From Polytrichum commune (taxonomy: Eukaryota; Streptophyta; Polytrichopsida; Polytrichales; Polytrichaceae), in contig OX485805.1 in NCBI GenBank assembly GCA_950295325.1, forward strand, positions 26,401,501 to 26,465,500: a stretch of 64,000 bases of DNA. The letters run 5' to 3'. The notes beneath the pieces are model-generated. The model was given only the letters and a program-made list of their open reading frames with translations, was not told the origin of the DNA and made no database searches. Both the position numbers and the translations under genes were made by a program. This document shows positions 1-13,018 of the stretch, piece by piece. Within the stretch, counting starts at the first letter, position 1; every line of letters starts with the position of its first letter.

Positions 1-3000
1 TCCCACTTGAAATCTCGTGCTCCCTTTGTCGTTTTGATGCACGCTCATTCTGTAACAAATAGTTGTCGTCATCAAGGTTTATTGGGACATTAGGGCTTGT
101 GCCTATGTGGTGCCCTTTAGCCTCTTGTGGTGAAACAGGCGGTGTGGATTCAATAGCCTGGTGCAAAACAAACACCCTGATCAATGACCACATCTCAACA
201 CTTCTAAACCCAAAACCCTAAACCTCAACATCATATTCCAAAATTTTTGAGCCATAAATCTTTTGGAAAGCTGGCATTTCATTCCCTTGCAAGTTCTAGG
301 TTGGTTAAAGCACAAATTTGTTCTCCAAATTTCTTGTTTCCCATGCATGGAAGAATGACTGTCTTAGGAGATACAACGACAACCTGCAATGCAACTAACC
401 TTGCCCATGTACTGGGTGACACTTTCATAGTTTGATGACATCGGTCTTATTGTGCATTGTAGGAGTTTGTTGCCAATTTTGAGAATAACCACATATAACA
501 AGTGATGAGATCTGAACCTATAAACTCAACAGATGTGGCTAATTGCAGTCCCTTCAATTATCATAGAAATAATTAACATCAATTATCCAACCTTAATTTG
601 ACGTAACCAATGTGCAAACCTGAGAGGCAGTTATACTTTAACATAGAACATTCCCTCCCCTGCCTCAAACCCATGCAACCATCTTCCTTGTTCAACACAT
701 TTGACTGCAGGCTCCTGGGGCTCACCTACCAAATAATAAGAGAGAAATGTTGTCGCGAGTTCATTTTACAACAATTATCAAGCTCTAGCTCTATCACCCA
801 CTCTGGAGTTTAGTTGTTGCTTTTGTCAATTCCTTACATGTCACATGTATACCTACCTTGAATGAGTAGGTACCGGCAGTATCATGGTCCACTTCTGTAT
901 CTAATTCTTCCCTGGTTTCATCTGTGTCTTCACTGGCAACAGGACCTGGTCCCAAAACAGTCATTTTCAAGCTTTAAAATTTGTTCATAAAGCAAACTGG
1001 AAAACAACAAGACTCTTTTTGGCAGTACCAGTGATTTGAAATTGACCTAATACCTTTATGGAGCCCAAAAATCCCACACATAGAGTTCTACCTTCAAAAT
1101 AGAAAGTGAAAGATGAACCATACTCTGACCGTTCACCTCTAATAGAGTTATTTTCTTAAATTCACATGACTTTTGGTTGTGAAAAGGTTGTTTTGCATAC
1201 AACACCTTCCATGTTCGGTAAGTTTTCAATTCTTGCTTGGAGGTAGTGTGGAGGATTGATTGAAGAACATTCTAAATTCATTGAGGGTCAAACTCAGTTT
1301 GACATGCCTCAATGAACTGAAAAAGAGTTGCTCTTCATTCTAATTCAATCACTACCTCCGAGCATGCACCACAAGTGAAATAATTTATTGATATTGTATG
1401 CAAAAGAACCAATGGTAAATCATAGGGGATCCAACTCCAGATGAAAGGTCCCATTGAGTTAAAGGATAACTCTTATAATATTTACATTGAACTCAGATAA
1501 ATATCAACTTCTATATAATCCTAATCTCATATAAGGCACTTGTGCAAAAATAAGGTACGAAGAAATTGACAAAGATTGACAATAGAGTGCAATGGTTAAG
1601 ACGTACTGGCAGGGAGTGACAACTTAGTGGCATCAATGTGGCCCCCCAGCACTGCTAGGACTAGCTTCTCTTCAGATGTGCGAGGCAGATGCGCAACATT
1701 GTCGAGAAATCTCACACTCCCCCAACCTTCTTGAAGTGCACCATCTCTTGGTTTAACCACCAGGTGTTGCTTTTCTCCTGCGCATTTATACACATACAAA
1801 TATATGTCTGAGAACTACACGAACCAGATATGTCCAATGCACTCAAAGTGAATCTCAATTTACCATCTACTATACATTTTGGAAAGGTAGAATGGCGAGG
1901 GCGCATGGGTGGTGAGGCCATCAATATTCAACCTTTCTGAAATGGTTGGCAGTCAACAGCAGCAGAGTGAGCAAACGGTGCCAGGATGGCCCAAGACATT
2001 CATTCACATGCACATGTGCAACAAGCCGGGACCCATCCAAAGCTACTATATGTGTTGGAACTTGGAACAATGAGGGTGCATGGGCGTTGACACAATTGCC
2101 GTTCCAAAGTTTTAAGGGAGTTGGTGGTTGACCACGACATGTTGAGCACTTGATGCACAAAATGTTTGACCATTGATAACAACATGTTGAGCAAATAGTG
2201 CAAGGATGGCCTGGGACATTAATTTTATATGCACAGGTGCAACGGGCGGGATGGCACATGCCCAACCTATAAATCATTTTGGAACTTTGGAACGGCAAGG
2301 GACAATGGATGTTGACACAGGTTTTGTTCCAAAGTTCCAAAATGGTTGGCCATCGACAGCAACCATTAAGCAAACAAACCATGGATGGCTTGGGACATTA
2401 ATTCATATACACAGGTGCAAAAGCCTGGGTTTGGCATGGGCCAAACTAGTATAGCAACATGACAATTCTAGGTTAACAGATAACCTCTGGTGACTGTTAC
2501 TGATCTAAATCACAGACAGATGCAAAGAGAAAGTGATTCAAAACCTCGACTCATTTGAAGTATCACCACAAACCTGGTTGCTTGCTTATATGAGTCTTGG
2601 ATATGAACTCCACAGTGCCACCAGATGCCTCTAGTAACTTGATCAGATGCTTGTCATGTTCATACTGCCAAATCTCAAGGACATCTTTATCATCCAACAA
2701 AAATAATACAATGAAACCTGATCATAGAGTCTAATCTTTAATAAGCACGACTTACTGAAAGAATTTGACATAAACTTGCCCTCAACTGCAGATATTTCCA
2801 CTGGCAATCCAGATACAGAGAAAGAAAAGCTGGATCTGATGACTTCTGATGCAGTCATGTAGTCACAGCAGTTGAGTTTGAGGTTAGAATTCACATTGTT
2901 CACTTCAAAGTAATATGGTTAGCATGCTCACAGGTGCTTGGATCACTCAATGTATATCAATGTAATAATTGCAGTGGATGGTCAAGGTGAACAATTTGCA

Positions 3001-6000
3001 ATGCAGATGTTTACCAGATGTGTGGGGCCAAGTAAGAAGGTGAAATCTTGTAAGATGCTCTTGCGTGCCTCTGGCAATGCAATCTTAACAGGTGTGGAAG
3101 ATTCCTTCCCATTTAGCACCAAGGTTGGTAAGTAACTGCATGAGCATCACACTGTTAGGATCAAAAACAATACTATAAGTCCACATTATAAAGTAGAAAT
3201 CAACAATTTGAGGAGGTGTGAATGCAGTTGTGTTTAGGTACAACATCAAACTTAATGGAGCTATCCCTTTAACTCAATGGGACTTCACTCTGGGAGTTGG
3301 TCCCCCTATGATTTTCTATTGGATCTTTTGCATACAATATCAATCCTTTCTTGCCACTGGTGGTGCATGCTTGAAGGTAGTGTTTGAATTTGAGTGGATA
3401 GCAACCTATTTCGGTCCAATGAGGACCAAACTCGTTTTAGCACCTCTTGGCATGCCAATATGAGCTTGACCCTAAAAAAACCAATATAGAATGTTCTCTG
3501 TTCAAACCTCCACACTACCTCCAAGGATGCACAACAAACTTACCGAATGTGGAAGGTTTTGTGGGCAAAGCAACCACCTTCTGACCAAAAGTCAAGTTGA
3601 GTTAGAGCTTAATGCTAATACACCAATATAGATACCTTTCAATGAACGCTAGTGTGAATTAGCAGAATACCTGCTAAATGGCAAGATTTCTGTGGTCACT
3701 GCTGTCTCGGTTGAGAATTTCTACATTGACAACAAGGAGTCATGAGCAAATTTTAGTCTCAAGTGAGTGAGCTATACTTTCTCTATACTTAACTGCTTCC
3801 AAGTCATCAATCACAAAGAAAGGATTGCGCAGAGAATCACCTGCCACCAATCAATTTGGACTACTGGCTTGCTGCATGCAACAGCTGCAATGACCATTTT
3901 ACTAACAGCTGACCCTTCATCCACAAGTACGTGGGTGCACCCCTCCCTCCACGTGTCAACAACATAAGCTCCTGGACATCACATATAGCAAACAAAGTGT
4001 GTTTGGGATCACATGAAGAGCTGTTGTTCCTCTTTATAATAATACTTGAAGTAGAATTGGGGATTTGGGGGCTTTTCCTACATTGACAATAATGACACTG
4101 CTTCACAGGTGCAGGGCCACTGAGACAGTTTCATTTGACTAGAGCAAATTATGAAGATATTAAAGTTATCCTTTAACTCAATGGGAGCTTCCATTGGGAG
4201 TTGGTACCCTCTGCTTTTTCATTAGTTGTTTTGCATACAATATCAATAATTTCTTTCCACTTGGGGTGCATGCTCAGAGGTAGTGTTTGAATTTGAGCGA
4301 AGAGCAACCTATTTCAGTTCATTTAGGGCCAAACTCATCATAGCAACTCTGGAAAGTGTTTTATGCAAAACAACCCACTCCCAACCAAATCTCATGTTGA
4401 GTTTAAAGGATAACTCTATTGGTGATGAGACATTAGTGTAAACTCTTACCAGTTAATTCACCCGACTACCCATACCCATCTTAAGTAATCACTATGCCGA
4501 CAGGATTTAGTATAAATGATCAGGAAATAATTCATACGGAACACTTTCATTGTTGTTTGACACACGTGGCTGTGTATATCTGTAGATAACCTTACCATGA
4601 CGCCGGGCAAAATGGCCTGTAGGATTCTCCTTCCCCACATTTGCTGAAGAGATACACAAGAAGAAAGGGATAAATTGGACCCTGCAGAAAACAAGTCACT
4701 GGCTTTGAAATGAATTTATTCCTCAAAATGAAAATTCCTACATCTTCTCATTGACTGGATTGTTTGCTATATGTCATAAAATGCCAGCGGTACACAGTGA
4801 GTACAACCATTTTGAAATCCCTCAATACTTTTGGACTTCGTTTATGTCACACTCCATTTCGACACTAATGCTTAGTTGTTGTGATTGATATACACACTAA
4901 AAGCACAGAGAAGAACCTCATAACAGTGCTTATCTTACATCTTGAACTGTGTACAGAGAGGATTGAAGTAATTCACAAGATGCGCAACAGTAACTTCATA
5001 TCCACAAATGGCTTTTATAAAGCAATTGCCTTATAGAGGACTCTGGCATTGAAAATTAAGCAAAGGAGATCCAAAGGTACCTGAATGAAGTCTGGAGGGT
5101 TCCAAATGTAACAACATCTCCATCATTTAAAGGAGCCTCTTTATCGGGACCAGATGATGCAACAGGTTTTGAGTCAGGTAACTTGTTGACAAAAGTTCCA
5201 AACTTTGAGAGATCCTGCACTTTCAAGGGCATTCGGGGAATGTCTGCAACATCATGGACATCTTTTCTTGATGCCCTAGCCTCCTCAGTTATGAGCTGAG
5301 CATGCAAACGTGATATTGACTTGTCTTTCTGGATGGTGATGTAACAATCTGGGTTCAGCACATAACTTTGTCAATAGCCTCCATATGGACTTGTGAATAC
5401 TTTAGTATCCTTCAGAAGAAGTAATCGGGGCAATGCGGTCATCTATCTACCCTTCTGGAATTCAATTATACCTACAATGTCTTTTGGCTAGGATGTGACA
5501 CAAAATCAGTTACAAGGGAGACATGGACTCTTGGACTAATTGATCATTGGTAGGCTTTCATTAATCGATATGAAGCTTTATAGGATAGGGTTAATCCTGT
5601 GCTGCTCAAAAGTACTCTTATCACACAAACCTGGAAAAGATACAATTACATGTTCTTACATCATCAAAGAATTTATACCTTTTCGTCCCACTGAGTATGT
5701 TGCTGCTGATTTGAGGTAGTAAGCAGGCGGAGCTGAATCATTCCAAAGCACTAAAAACTAGTCAGTAACTGTAATACAATATTTGATGCGTGGAGCATAT
5801 GACTAATTAGAAAAAAGCCTATGTTCACAAGGTTATGCAACATTACTTTTGGAGTCATCAGATTTCAGAAGAAAAAAAACATGCGTACAATTCTTACATA
5901 ACCTCATTGAAAAAGAGAACCTCCAGACTTTTGGAACCCATCATTTTTATCATTTAAGTATTTAGGGTTCAGGGTTCAGGGTTCAGGGTTCGGCCTTTCC

Positions 6001-6913
6001 TCGTATTGCTAGGAAAGCTTACGACAAAGATTGAATGTTATACAGTAATGGTAAAGAGAATACTGCAAATAAGGATACTGATATCACATGTGGACTCAAG
6101 GAAGAGTCATTCTAGTTAATTATTGAATCGAGGGTCAAAGATTACTCTAACATGTCACAGACCTTGCACGGAAAAATCTAGCACCAGATAAATTGCATAC
6201 TTCCTGATAACCTCGCAATCCCACTCACAGAGTGATCAATTTCTGTGTGGGTAGTATAGGTTTTGCACAAATTTCTCAAGGAAATCCCCGCATATGGAGT
6301 TGATAGTTACAAATTTTAAGATTTTCTTCAGATCTCACACTTTTATGTTTCTGCAGAGTCTTTGGTCTGCTCTCCAGATTTGCCTTCCCTACGTTATTAG
6401 AGTTATCCTCTAACTCAACATGATTTTTGGTCGGGAGTTGGTTGTTTGACATACAAGACCTTCCATGTTCGGTAAGTTTTCGGTGCATGCTTGGAGGTAG
6501 TAGTGTGGAGGTTTGAATGAAGAGCATTCTATATCAATTCATTGAGGGTCGAACTCAATTTGGCATGCCAAGGGGTGCTGAAATAAGTTTGGCCCTCAAT
6601 GAACCGAATTAGGTTGCTCTTTAGACAAATTCAAACACTACCTCCGAGCACGCACAACAAGTGGAAAGACATTATTGATATTGTATGAAAATCAACTACT
6701 GGAACACGATAGGGGACGAACTCCCAACGAAAAGTCCCATTGAGTTAAAGGATAACTCTATTATGCACAAAATTTAAAATATCTTAACCCAAACTCAGAA
6801 ACCACAGATGTGTGAAAAAACAAGATGGAATTAACGGTGACGACGGTGGGAAAGGAATATGTGTGATAGAGCTTACAAACAGCAGCATCCACAGCTTCCA
6901 AAAGCCAAACCAT
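1..6913 (-). CDS. NBS1: NBS1/nibrin-like DNA-repair protein, 3' end beyond window
   Basis: Nibrin is the FHA/BRCT subunit of the MRE11-RAD50-NBS1 complex, which senses double-strand breaks and recruits ATM in the nucleus. Exons, in reading order: 6913-6877, 5750-5679, 5348-5081, 4681-4596, 3971-3841, 3720-3671, 3135-3015, 2664-2574, 1777-1607, 945-857. A probable exon starts at 725, and another at 157 runs off the edge. Every listed junction is GT-AG and the phases agree. The protein opens MVWLLEAVDAAV. An FHA domain follows (SVGRK, SISRLHAQ, LSKFGTFVN), then BRCT sequence (REGCTHVLVDEG, KPVVQIDWW) and a second BRCT-like part (YLPTLVLNG, DFTFLLGPTHL). Exon 9 has the nibrin-like LVLAVLGGHIDATKL. 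The last exon is acidic, then basic (NLDDDNY, SKRQRE). Between 857 and 157 the model is uncertain. The C-terminal MRE11/ATM-binding part lies outside the window. Confidence 0.87.
1143..1474. repeat. Foldback MITE, copy 1
   Basis: This is one of five related 250-365-bp elements whose ends read agagttatc...ggataactct, with halves that are largely reverse complements of each other. It lies in the NBS1 intron between exons 9 and 10. The left end is more diverged than the right. No coding capacity is seen. Confidence 0.75.
3258..3608. repeat. Foldback MITE, copy 2
   Basis: Same family as the copy at 1143. It lies in the NBS1 intron between exons 6 and 7. The flanks share cttaatg at 3251-3257 and, overlapping the right end, at 3608-3614, which may be a target-site duplication. 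The centre is a near palindrome around the tggcatgcca motif. Confidence 0.75.
4163..4417. repeat. Foldback MITE, copy 3 (internally deleted)
   Basis: Both ends are well kept (agttatcctttaactcaat and gttt aaaggataactct), but roughly 100 bp of the middle and right arm is missing compared with the other copies. It lies in an NBS1 intron between exons 4 and 5. Confidence 0.75.
5964..5991. repeat. Interstitial telomere-like repeat, four AGGGTTC units
   Basis: Four perfect tandem copies of agggttc, one base off the plant telomere unit agggttt. They sit in the NBS1 intron between exons 1 and 2. Such short tracts are common in plant genomes; no function is inferred. Confidence 0.7.
6398..6760. repeat. 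Foldback MITE, copy 4
   Basis: This is the best-preserved full-length copy: both termini (tagagttatcc and ggataactcta) match exactly as inverted repeats. It sits in the first NBS1 intron. Its right half resembles the reverse complement of its left half. Confidence 0.8.
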
Positions 6914-8010
6914 GGCTACGTCACCACGGCTATCGCCTCAAACTCGAACCACTTCCGGAATTTCGATGAAATACTACTCCGTCGTTGCTGGTCTGCACAG
7001 GAATCTGATATTCAAGCAACCCATTATCCTCAATCTTTCACATGTTTTACATGGCGCCAATGACAATATGTTTAAAGGCATGTGTGCCGGAGACAACGAT
7101 TTTCAAGGCCGAGATCCTCCTCCATTCGCAACCAGCTTGGAAACATGGTATCGCAAGTAGCCATTACTTACTAAACTACAATTGCTCAATTGGGCAGATA
7201 CCTAAGTCAGTCATTGAGAATTTGCTAATTAAGTATGTCTCCGATTCTTCTCCTTCGTTGGTGGATGCAAAAATTCTGAAACAAGTGGCCTACTTCGAAT
7301 GAGTTTTCGCGGGCTCAAAGCTCCGAACCATGGGTTTCATCCCTATTGTGGATGAAACCGTCGACAATGGATGAAAGTTTCATCTATATATTACACACAT
7401 ATACAGACCATTTCACAAAATCCTTTTAAGTACAGAGAAGTCACTGGTGCCAATATGATAATTTTCCATCGAAGAATTTTTTTGTGTGGATCTTCCTGGA
7501 GGAGAACTTGAGCATGGGATGCTAGCATTTCGTATTAGATGAAATTGGACTGCTGAATTCTAACTTAGTCACATTACATTTTCGCAATACATTTTCCCGG
7601 TTCTACTCTACCATCAGGGTTTTAGGTAGTTTTGCATTCACAAAATTCTTTCTGGGTTATCCCGCCTTTAGACACTGTCAACTAATTAAAGCAAAGGAGC
7701 AGAAATTTGAGCATCACGATGCCACCCTAGTTGTTGGAAATTGTGATAGGTTTGCAACCCATAACAGTGACAGGAACATCTGATGGAAGGCTGTGAAGGT
7801 ATGATCTGAGTGACCTATTTGCCCTGCTGAGAGTGTACTCTAATGTCTTCTTCATTATGTAGACGGTTAACTTGACGATGAGGACATTCTGCCAATTTTG
7901 TTGCATTTTGAGCAGGTTGTTTTGAAAGTGCGAGATGTTGTTGTGCAAGCGCCTGTTACAACGAGAATCATGATAGTGCTATGTTTGATAAGCCTCTGAT
8001 TCCTTATTTA
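6914..8010. other. NBS1 upstream region, no gene identified
   Basis: GC content rises around 6,830-7,000, as expected for the NBS1 5' end and promoter. Short plus-strand open frames here, including one beginning at 6912, have no recognisable motif and were not called. From about 7,300 to 8,010 the DNA is AT-rich and I see no gene, RNA or clear repeat. Confidence 0.4.
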
Positions 8011-8880
8011 ACAGAGTAGGCAGAACAATTTTTTCCTGTTTCTTAAACCCTAAACCTTCAACCCTAGTGAGGAAATTCAAACCTTCGGCTTCCTCTCCAG
8101 ATAGCCAGAGCTTCTTAGTGGCTTCACTTGATCGTATGCAAGGATTTGACCGTCCATCCTCACACACCGTGATACATTGCAGGTCATTAACCTATGTCTG
8201 TCAACAAGTGACTCCGTGACACCTAGAAATTGCGTTGCGAAAATGATAATCAACTGTAGGGCGTGGAGGAGGAGGAATTGTTCGCTTTGTGATGGAGGTG
8301 AGTGCTATATTTGTTTTGCATCCGACTCATTGTTAAGTAGAGCAAGCACAAGTAGAATGTCCTGCTCCTAAAACCCTAAACCCTGGTGAGGAAATTTGAA
8401 CCTTCAGCTTTCTCTTCCAGCTAGCCGGAGCTCCTCAGTGGCTTCATTTGGTCGTATGCTAGGATTTGAGTGTCAATCCTCACACTCTCTGGGTGCATTG
8501 CAGGTTGGTGAACTATGTCTGTCTACAAGTTGCTCCAGACACTTAGAATTGGCCTTGCAAGATTGAGCTTCAACTCTAGGGCGTGATTCCTGGTTTAGTA
8601 GAGTAGGCAGAACAAAAGTATCCTGCTCTTAAACCCTAACCCCTAGTTGGGAAATTTCAAGCTTAAGCTTTCTCTCCGGATAGCCTTAGCTCCTTAGTGG
8701 CCTTACTTGATCCTATACAAGCATTTGAGTGCCAATCCTCGCACTCCCTTTTTCATTGCAGGTTATTGAGCTATGTCTGTCTACAAGTGACTCCGAACAC
8801 CTAGAAATTGCCTTGCAAAAATGAGTGTCAACTCTGGGAGGAGGAAAGGTTCACTATTAGACGGAGGTGAGAGGTGAAAC
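8011..8880. repeat. Three diverged tandem repeats of about 260-330 bp
   Basis: Units begin near 8011, 8339 and 8603. Each runs through a cctgctcttaaaccctaa-like start, a tttctctccagatagcc segment, a cattgcaggtt segment and an atgtctgtctacaagt segment. The third unit ends just upstream of the PPR gene's first exon, so the array may include its promoter or 5' leader. The recurring aaaccctaa motif resembles a telobox. Confidence 0.65.
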
Positions 8881-8940
8881 CATTGGCATCCCTTCACATT
8901 GAAACTTCTCTGACACGGATGAAGGTGGAGGGACAACAAC

Positions 8941-11900
8941 ATGGCACGGTGTCCACTTTCCAGCGTACTCTCCCACAGACGAATTGCACAGAGCGTTCAG
9001 ATATACCGAGATGCGATAGGACACCGGAATTCGTCCCGAGGTGTGTGCATGGGGTCTTCAAGACAGATAACTGGATTTGGCAGTGACCAAATAGAGGGAA
9101 GCTTTGGGGTTAATCCTGACTTTGGGATTGACGTTTTCGAGCTGATTAAGAATGGTCCAGAGAAAGGCTCTGCAACACCGCCAAAAGGAAGACTGAATGA
9201 TAGAGCTGTCCCAGCGTCTGCTTTACGTGGGAGTGCTTCGGAGGCCGTTGTTCGGGATGATGCAGTTTCTATTGCAGCTGAACCGTCCAGGGTTTTGCAG
9301 GGAGGTGAAGGGGCAAGGGTAATGAGGGAGTCACTGCACGGCACTGCGAATCCTATTTCCGGTATATCCCTCAAACAGAAAGCTGCATAAGATGTTTTAT
9401 AAAAGAAGGCGTTGTGATGCTCAAGGATTTGTAACCTATCCTGGAAAGATTATAGATATCCTTTTCACTTAATGGAACTTTTCGTTGGGAGTTGGTCCCC
9501 TATGATTTTCCATTGGTTGTTTTCCATATTATATCAATGAATACCTTTCCACTTGTGGTGCATGCTTGGAGGTAGTGTTTGAAATTGAATGAAGAGCAAC
9601 CTGTTTCAGTTCATTGAGGACCGAAATCATTTTAGCACCTCTTGGCATGCCAAAATGAGATTGACTCTTAAGGAACTTATGTAAAATGTTCTTATTTCAA
9701 CCTCCACACATCCTCCCAGCAAGCACCAAAACTTACTGAACATGGAATAGTATGCAAACCGACCAACTCCTGACCAAAAGTCCTGCTAAGTTAAAGGATA
9801 ACTATATTTCATCTAGGATTCACAGAACGTGTGACGATTGGAGTATCTTTGATCAATGGTGCATGTAAACGATACTGTCATGTGATGGAAAGGCTGGGCC
9901 TGAATGAACACTCTTGAAACGTGTGATCAGGTCAATACGCCCCCCAACTCCTCACATTAGTCTTGCTTATTTTGATGACTAGTAACATAGCATTAGGATT
10001 CACCATCATGGGTGAGACAAGCTTGTACAATATTCTTTGCATCCAGCACCTTGTTCAAGGTGCCCAAGTTTGCTTGAACCATCATGTCAATTCTCGGTGG
10101 ATAGCATTTTCTTTGGACATTGTGGACAAACTAGAACTAATGAAGACCAAAATGTGTGCATGGTTTGATGCAGTATTTATTAAGAAAATAATGTCAATGA
10201 TCGACCAGGATGGCTGGAACCCAAAGACGGTGGAAGCTCTCAAGGATCTTCAAATCCCATTCACTTCATTCCTCGTTGAAGACTCATTAAGGCGGTTGAA
10301 AGAACCCAAGTCAGCCTACAAGTTTTTCCTGTGGGCTGGGACCCAGCCAAGGTACAAACACTCAGCATACGCATATAATTTGATCGTTCAGAGGCTGGTG
10401 GGTTCAGAGGACTTTGTGAGGTGCAGACAAGAGATAGTTCTGGACATGGAAAAGCGAGGTGTGAAGATGTCTGGGGCCACATTACGGGTCCTTCTTTTAA
10501 GTTACCGAAACTTAGGTCAGCCCCTGGAAGCACTTCAGTCCTTCCGGTCTGCACAGACATTGAAATGTCAACCTGACTCCAATTTGTACAACATTCTTAT
10601 CGAGGTTCTACTGAAAGGAGGCTATTGTCACAGAGCCTTTTGGAGCTACCGGCAGATGATAAAGGCGAACTGCCCACCGAGTGCATATACTTACAGTCTT
10701 TTGATACATGGCTTTCGCCAGGTGAAGAGGGTGGGGATTGCAAGTTTGTTTCTGGAGGAGATGTCCCGAAAAGGATTTACACCAAATGTGGTCATTTACA
10801 ACTCCATGATTGATACACTTGGGAAGATGGGAAAGCTGGAGTCTGCGAAGAAGCTCTTTGAGAATATGAAGGCACAGGATGCATTGTTGCCGAATGTAGT
10901 GACGTACAACAGCCTCTTGAATGCTCTTAGTAAAACCGGAGATTGGCAGGAATCGAGGCGATTGTTTGAGGAGATGAAAGAGTCGAAGTGCATTATTCCA
11001 GACGTTGTGTCTTACAGTTGCCTCATCAATGGGCTTGGGAAGGCAGGGGAATGGGAAGCTGCACTTGAGGTTTTGTCTGAAATGCAGGCAAAAGGGTGTG
11101 ATCCAAATGTCGTAACATTCAATACAGTGATTGACTATCTTGGAAAAGCTGGACAGTTTGAGAAAGCATGCCAACTTCTGGAGGAGATGAAATCTCGAGG
11201 ATGTGAGCCTGATGTACGCACCTACAACTGCTTGATCAGCACTTTGGGGAAGGCTGGGCAGAGTGATAGGGCGTTGTCACTATTTAAAGAAATGCAAGAG
11301 AAAGGTTGCACTCCAGACACATTTTCATACAACTCCCTCATTTATGGACTCGGTAAGAGTGGGCAAACACAAGGAGCCTGCAAATTGTTGGAAGAGATGG
11401 AGCGGTCTGGTTGTTCGCCGGATGTGATGACCTACAGCTCATTGATCACAGGGTTAGGCCGAGCTGGGGAGGTAGACAGAGCGTATAAATTGTTCTTCGA
11501 AATGAAGCGCCGGGGCCGAAACCCCGACTCGGTTACATACACTGCCTTGATTGATGCGCTTGGCAAAGTCGGTCGTGTCGATGACGCACTCGAGCTTCTT
11601 GATGAAATGAAACAACAGGGCGTCAAACCAGGAGTGGCAACATACAATGTGCTCATTTCAGGGTTCGGGAAGGCGGGGGACTTGATTGAAGCGGTCAGCC
11701 TTCTCAAGGAGATGAAGGCAAGGGGATGTGTGCCGGACGTGGTTACATACAGTTGTTTGATTAACGGGCTCCTCAAAGCTGGCCAAATCGACGAGGCGAG
11801 GAAAGTGATCAAGAAAATGAATAGGGAGGGTTGTGTTCCGGATGTTGTCACATACAACACCATGATCAATGGCCTTGGGAAAGCAGGGCGATTGGATGAT

Positions 11901-12734
11901 GCTGGTCGTCTCTTTGATGAAATGAAGTTAAAAGGATGTACTCCCGACTTGGTGACATACAATACCTTAATTACGAGTCTCGGAAAGGCAGCCCGAGTTG
12001 AGAGTGCTTGTATCCTTTTTGAGGAGATGGAACTAAATGGTATCATCCCCGACACATTTACTTATTGCTCCATTATCAGCATCCTTGGCAAAGCAGGTCG
12101 CGTCGATGATGCAACCATTGTTTTTGCTGAAATGAAGTTAAAAGGATGCAAACCTGATGTGAGTACGTATAATGCATTTCTCAGTGCATTAGGCAGGTGT
12201 GGCCGTTACGTTGAGGCTCGCAATGTGTTCCGGGAAATGGGACTGAACGGACTTGTCCCGGATGTTTTAACCTATGATGCTCTCCTGTCGGGTCTTTCCG
12301 GGACACAGGAAATCAATGAAGCGTGTGCTCTGTTGAGAGAAATGATTGAGCAGTGTTGCGACTTCGACCGTATTAAGTTTGAGGACTTTCTGCAAATGCT
12401 CTGCAGTTCGAGAAACTTTGAGAAAGCTCGCGAGCTTATGGATCTTGCAAGCTCCAAGGGGAGAACACCAAGTGCGGGTGCGTACCATGTGCTTATCGAT
12501 GCGCTCGCTCGTGAAGGCAGTGTGACGGAAGCATTTAACACTTTTGAGGATTTGAAAGAACGGGGTGGGAAACCGGATGCTGCAAACTATGCAAGCTTGA
12601 TCGATGCACTTGGGAAGGTTGGTCGTGTGGATGCTGCCTTTGAATTGTACGAGGAGATGACCACACGAGGTTTCAAGCTCAATCCCCGCACATACAGCCG
12701 TTTGCTCCGGAAGCTCCAAGATTTTGGTGGATAG
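8941..12734 (+). CDS. P-class pentatricopeptide repeat protein, probably organellar
   Basis: P-class PPR proteins bind specific organelle RNAs and stabilise, splice or help translate them. Codons 10,174-12,734 encode about 22 tandem 35-residue repeats of the form PDVVTYNTLINGLGKAGR...A..LFDEM...G. There is no C-terminal E, DYW or SMR domain. The protein ends RLLRKLQDFGG. I propose a first exon at 8941-9361: it is open for 140 codons, Arg/Ser-rich with few acids at its start like a transit peptide, and its GTATAT donor leaves phase 1. That matches the acceptor gatgcag before 10,174, giving ISVFIKKIMSMIDQ and a protein of about 993 residues. The intron holds a MITE. Alternatively the main exon alone is used, starting at an in-frame ATG at 9963 or 10,140. 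The PPR call is near certain; the first exon is moderate. Confidence 0.93.
9452..9815. repeat. Foldback MITE, copy 5
   Basis: Same family as the four copies in NBS1 introns. It lies in the proposed PPR intron. Ends read gatatccttttcactt and gttaaaggataacta, and the internal ggtgcatgcttggaggtag and cattgagg segments are kept. Confidence 0.75.
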
Positions 12735-12814
12735 GGGTAGACAATTCACTTTTTCTTTCCAGTCATTGGAAGGCACTGCAGGTCTCACAGTGCTGAAATA
12801 ATGGCCAGAGTTAT

Positions 12815-13018
12815 AACTCTTTTGAGGATCTGAAAGAACAGGGCGGGAAACCAGATGCTGCAATCAACGTAAGCCTGATCGATGTACTTCCAAAAGCTGG
12901 TCGTGTGGATGCTGCCTTTGAATTGTACAAGGAGATGATTACACGAGTTTTCAAGCTCAATCCTCACACATACAGCCGTTTGCTCCAGAAGCTACAGGAT
13001 TTTGGTGGACAAGGGTAG
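12815..13018 (+). pseudogene. Duplicated 3' end of the PPR gene
   Basis: This segment repeats 12,535-12,737, offset by 280 bp, and lies directly after the PPR stop codon. It still reads openly through the last full PPR repeat and the C-terminus (FEDLKEQGGKPDAA, LYKEMITR, SRLLQKLQDFGG) to a TAG two codons later than the original. It has several amino-acid replacements and no start codon of its own. It is most likely a relic of a local tandem duplication, now part of the 3' flank. Confidence 0.85.

Noticed and set aside
240-435. Minus-strand exon candidate ending NLELARE in NBS1
   Set aside because: It has an acceptor but no donor that links in phase to the convincing exon starting at 157.
5964-5991. 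Chromosome-end or telomere fusion
   Set aside because: Only four variant units within a gene intron; this is a common interstitial microsatellite.
6912-7160. Plus-strand open frame starting MATSPRLSPQ at the NBS1 start site
   Set aside because: It lies in the NBS1 promoter and leader region and shows no convincing domain.
10608-12055. Long minus-strand frames under the PPR gene
   Set aside because: They are shadows of the repetitive PPR coding strand.
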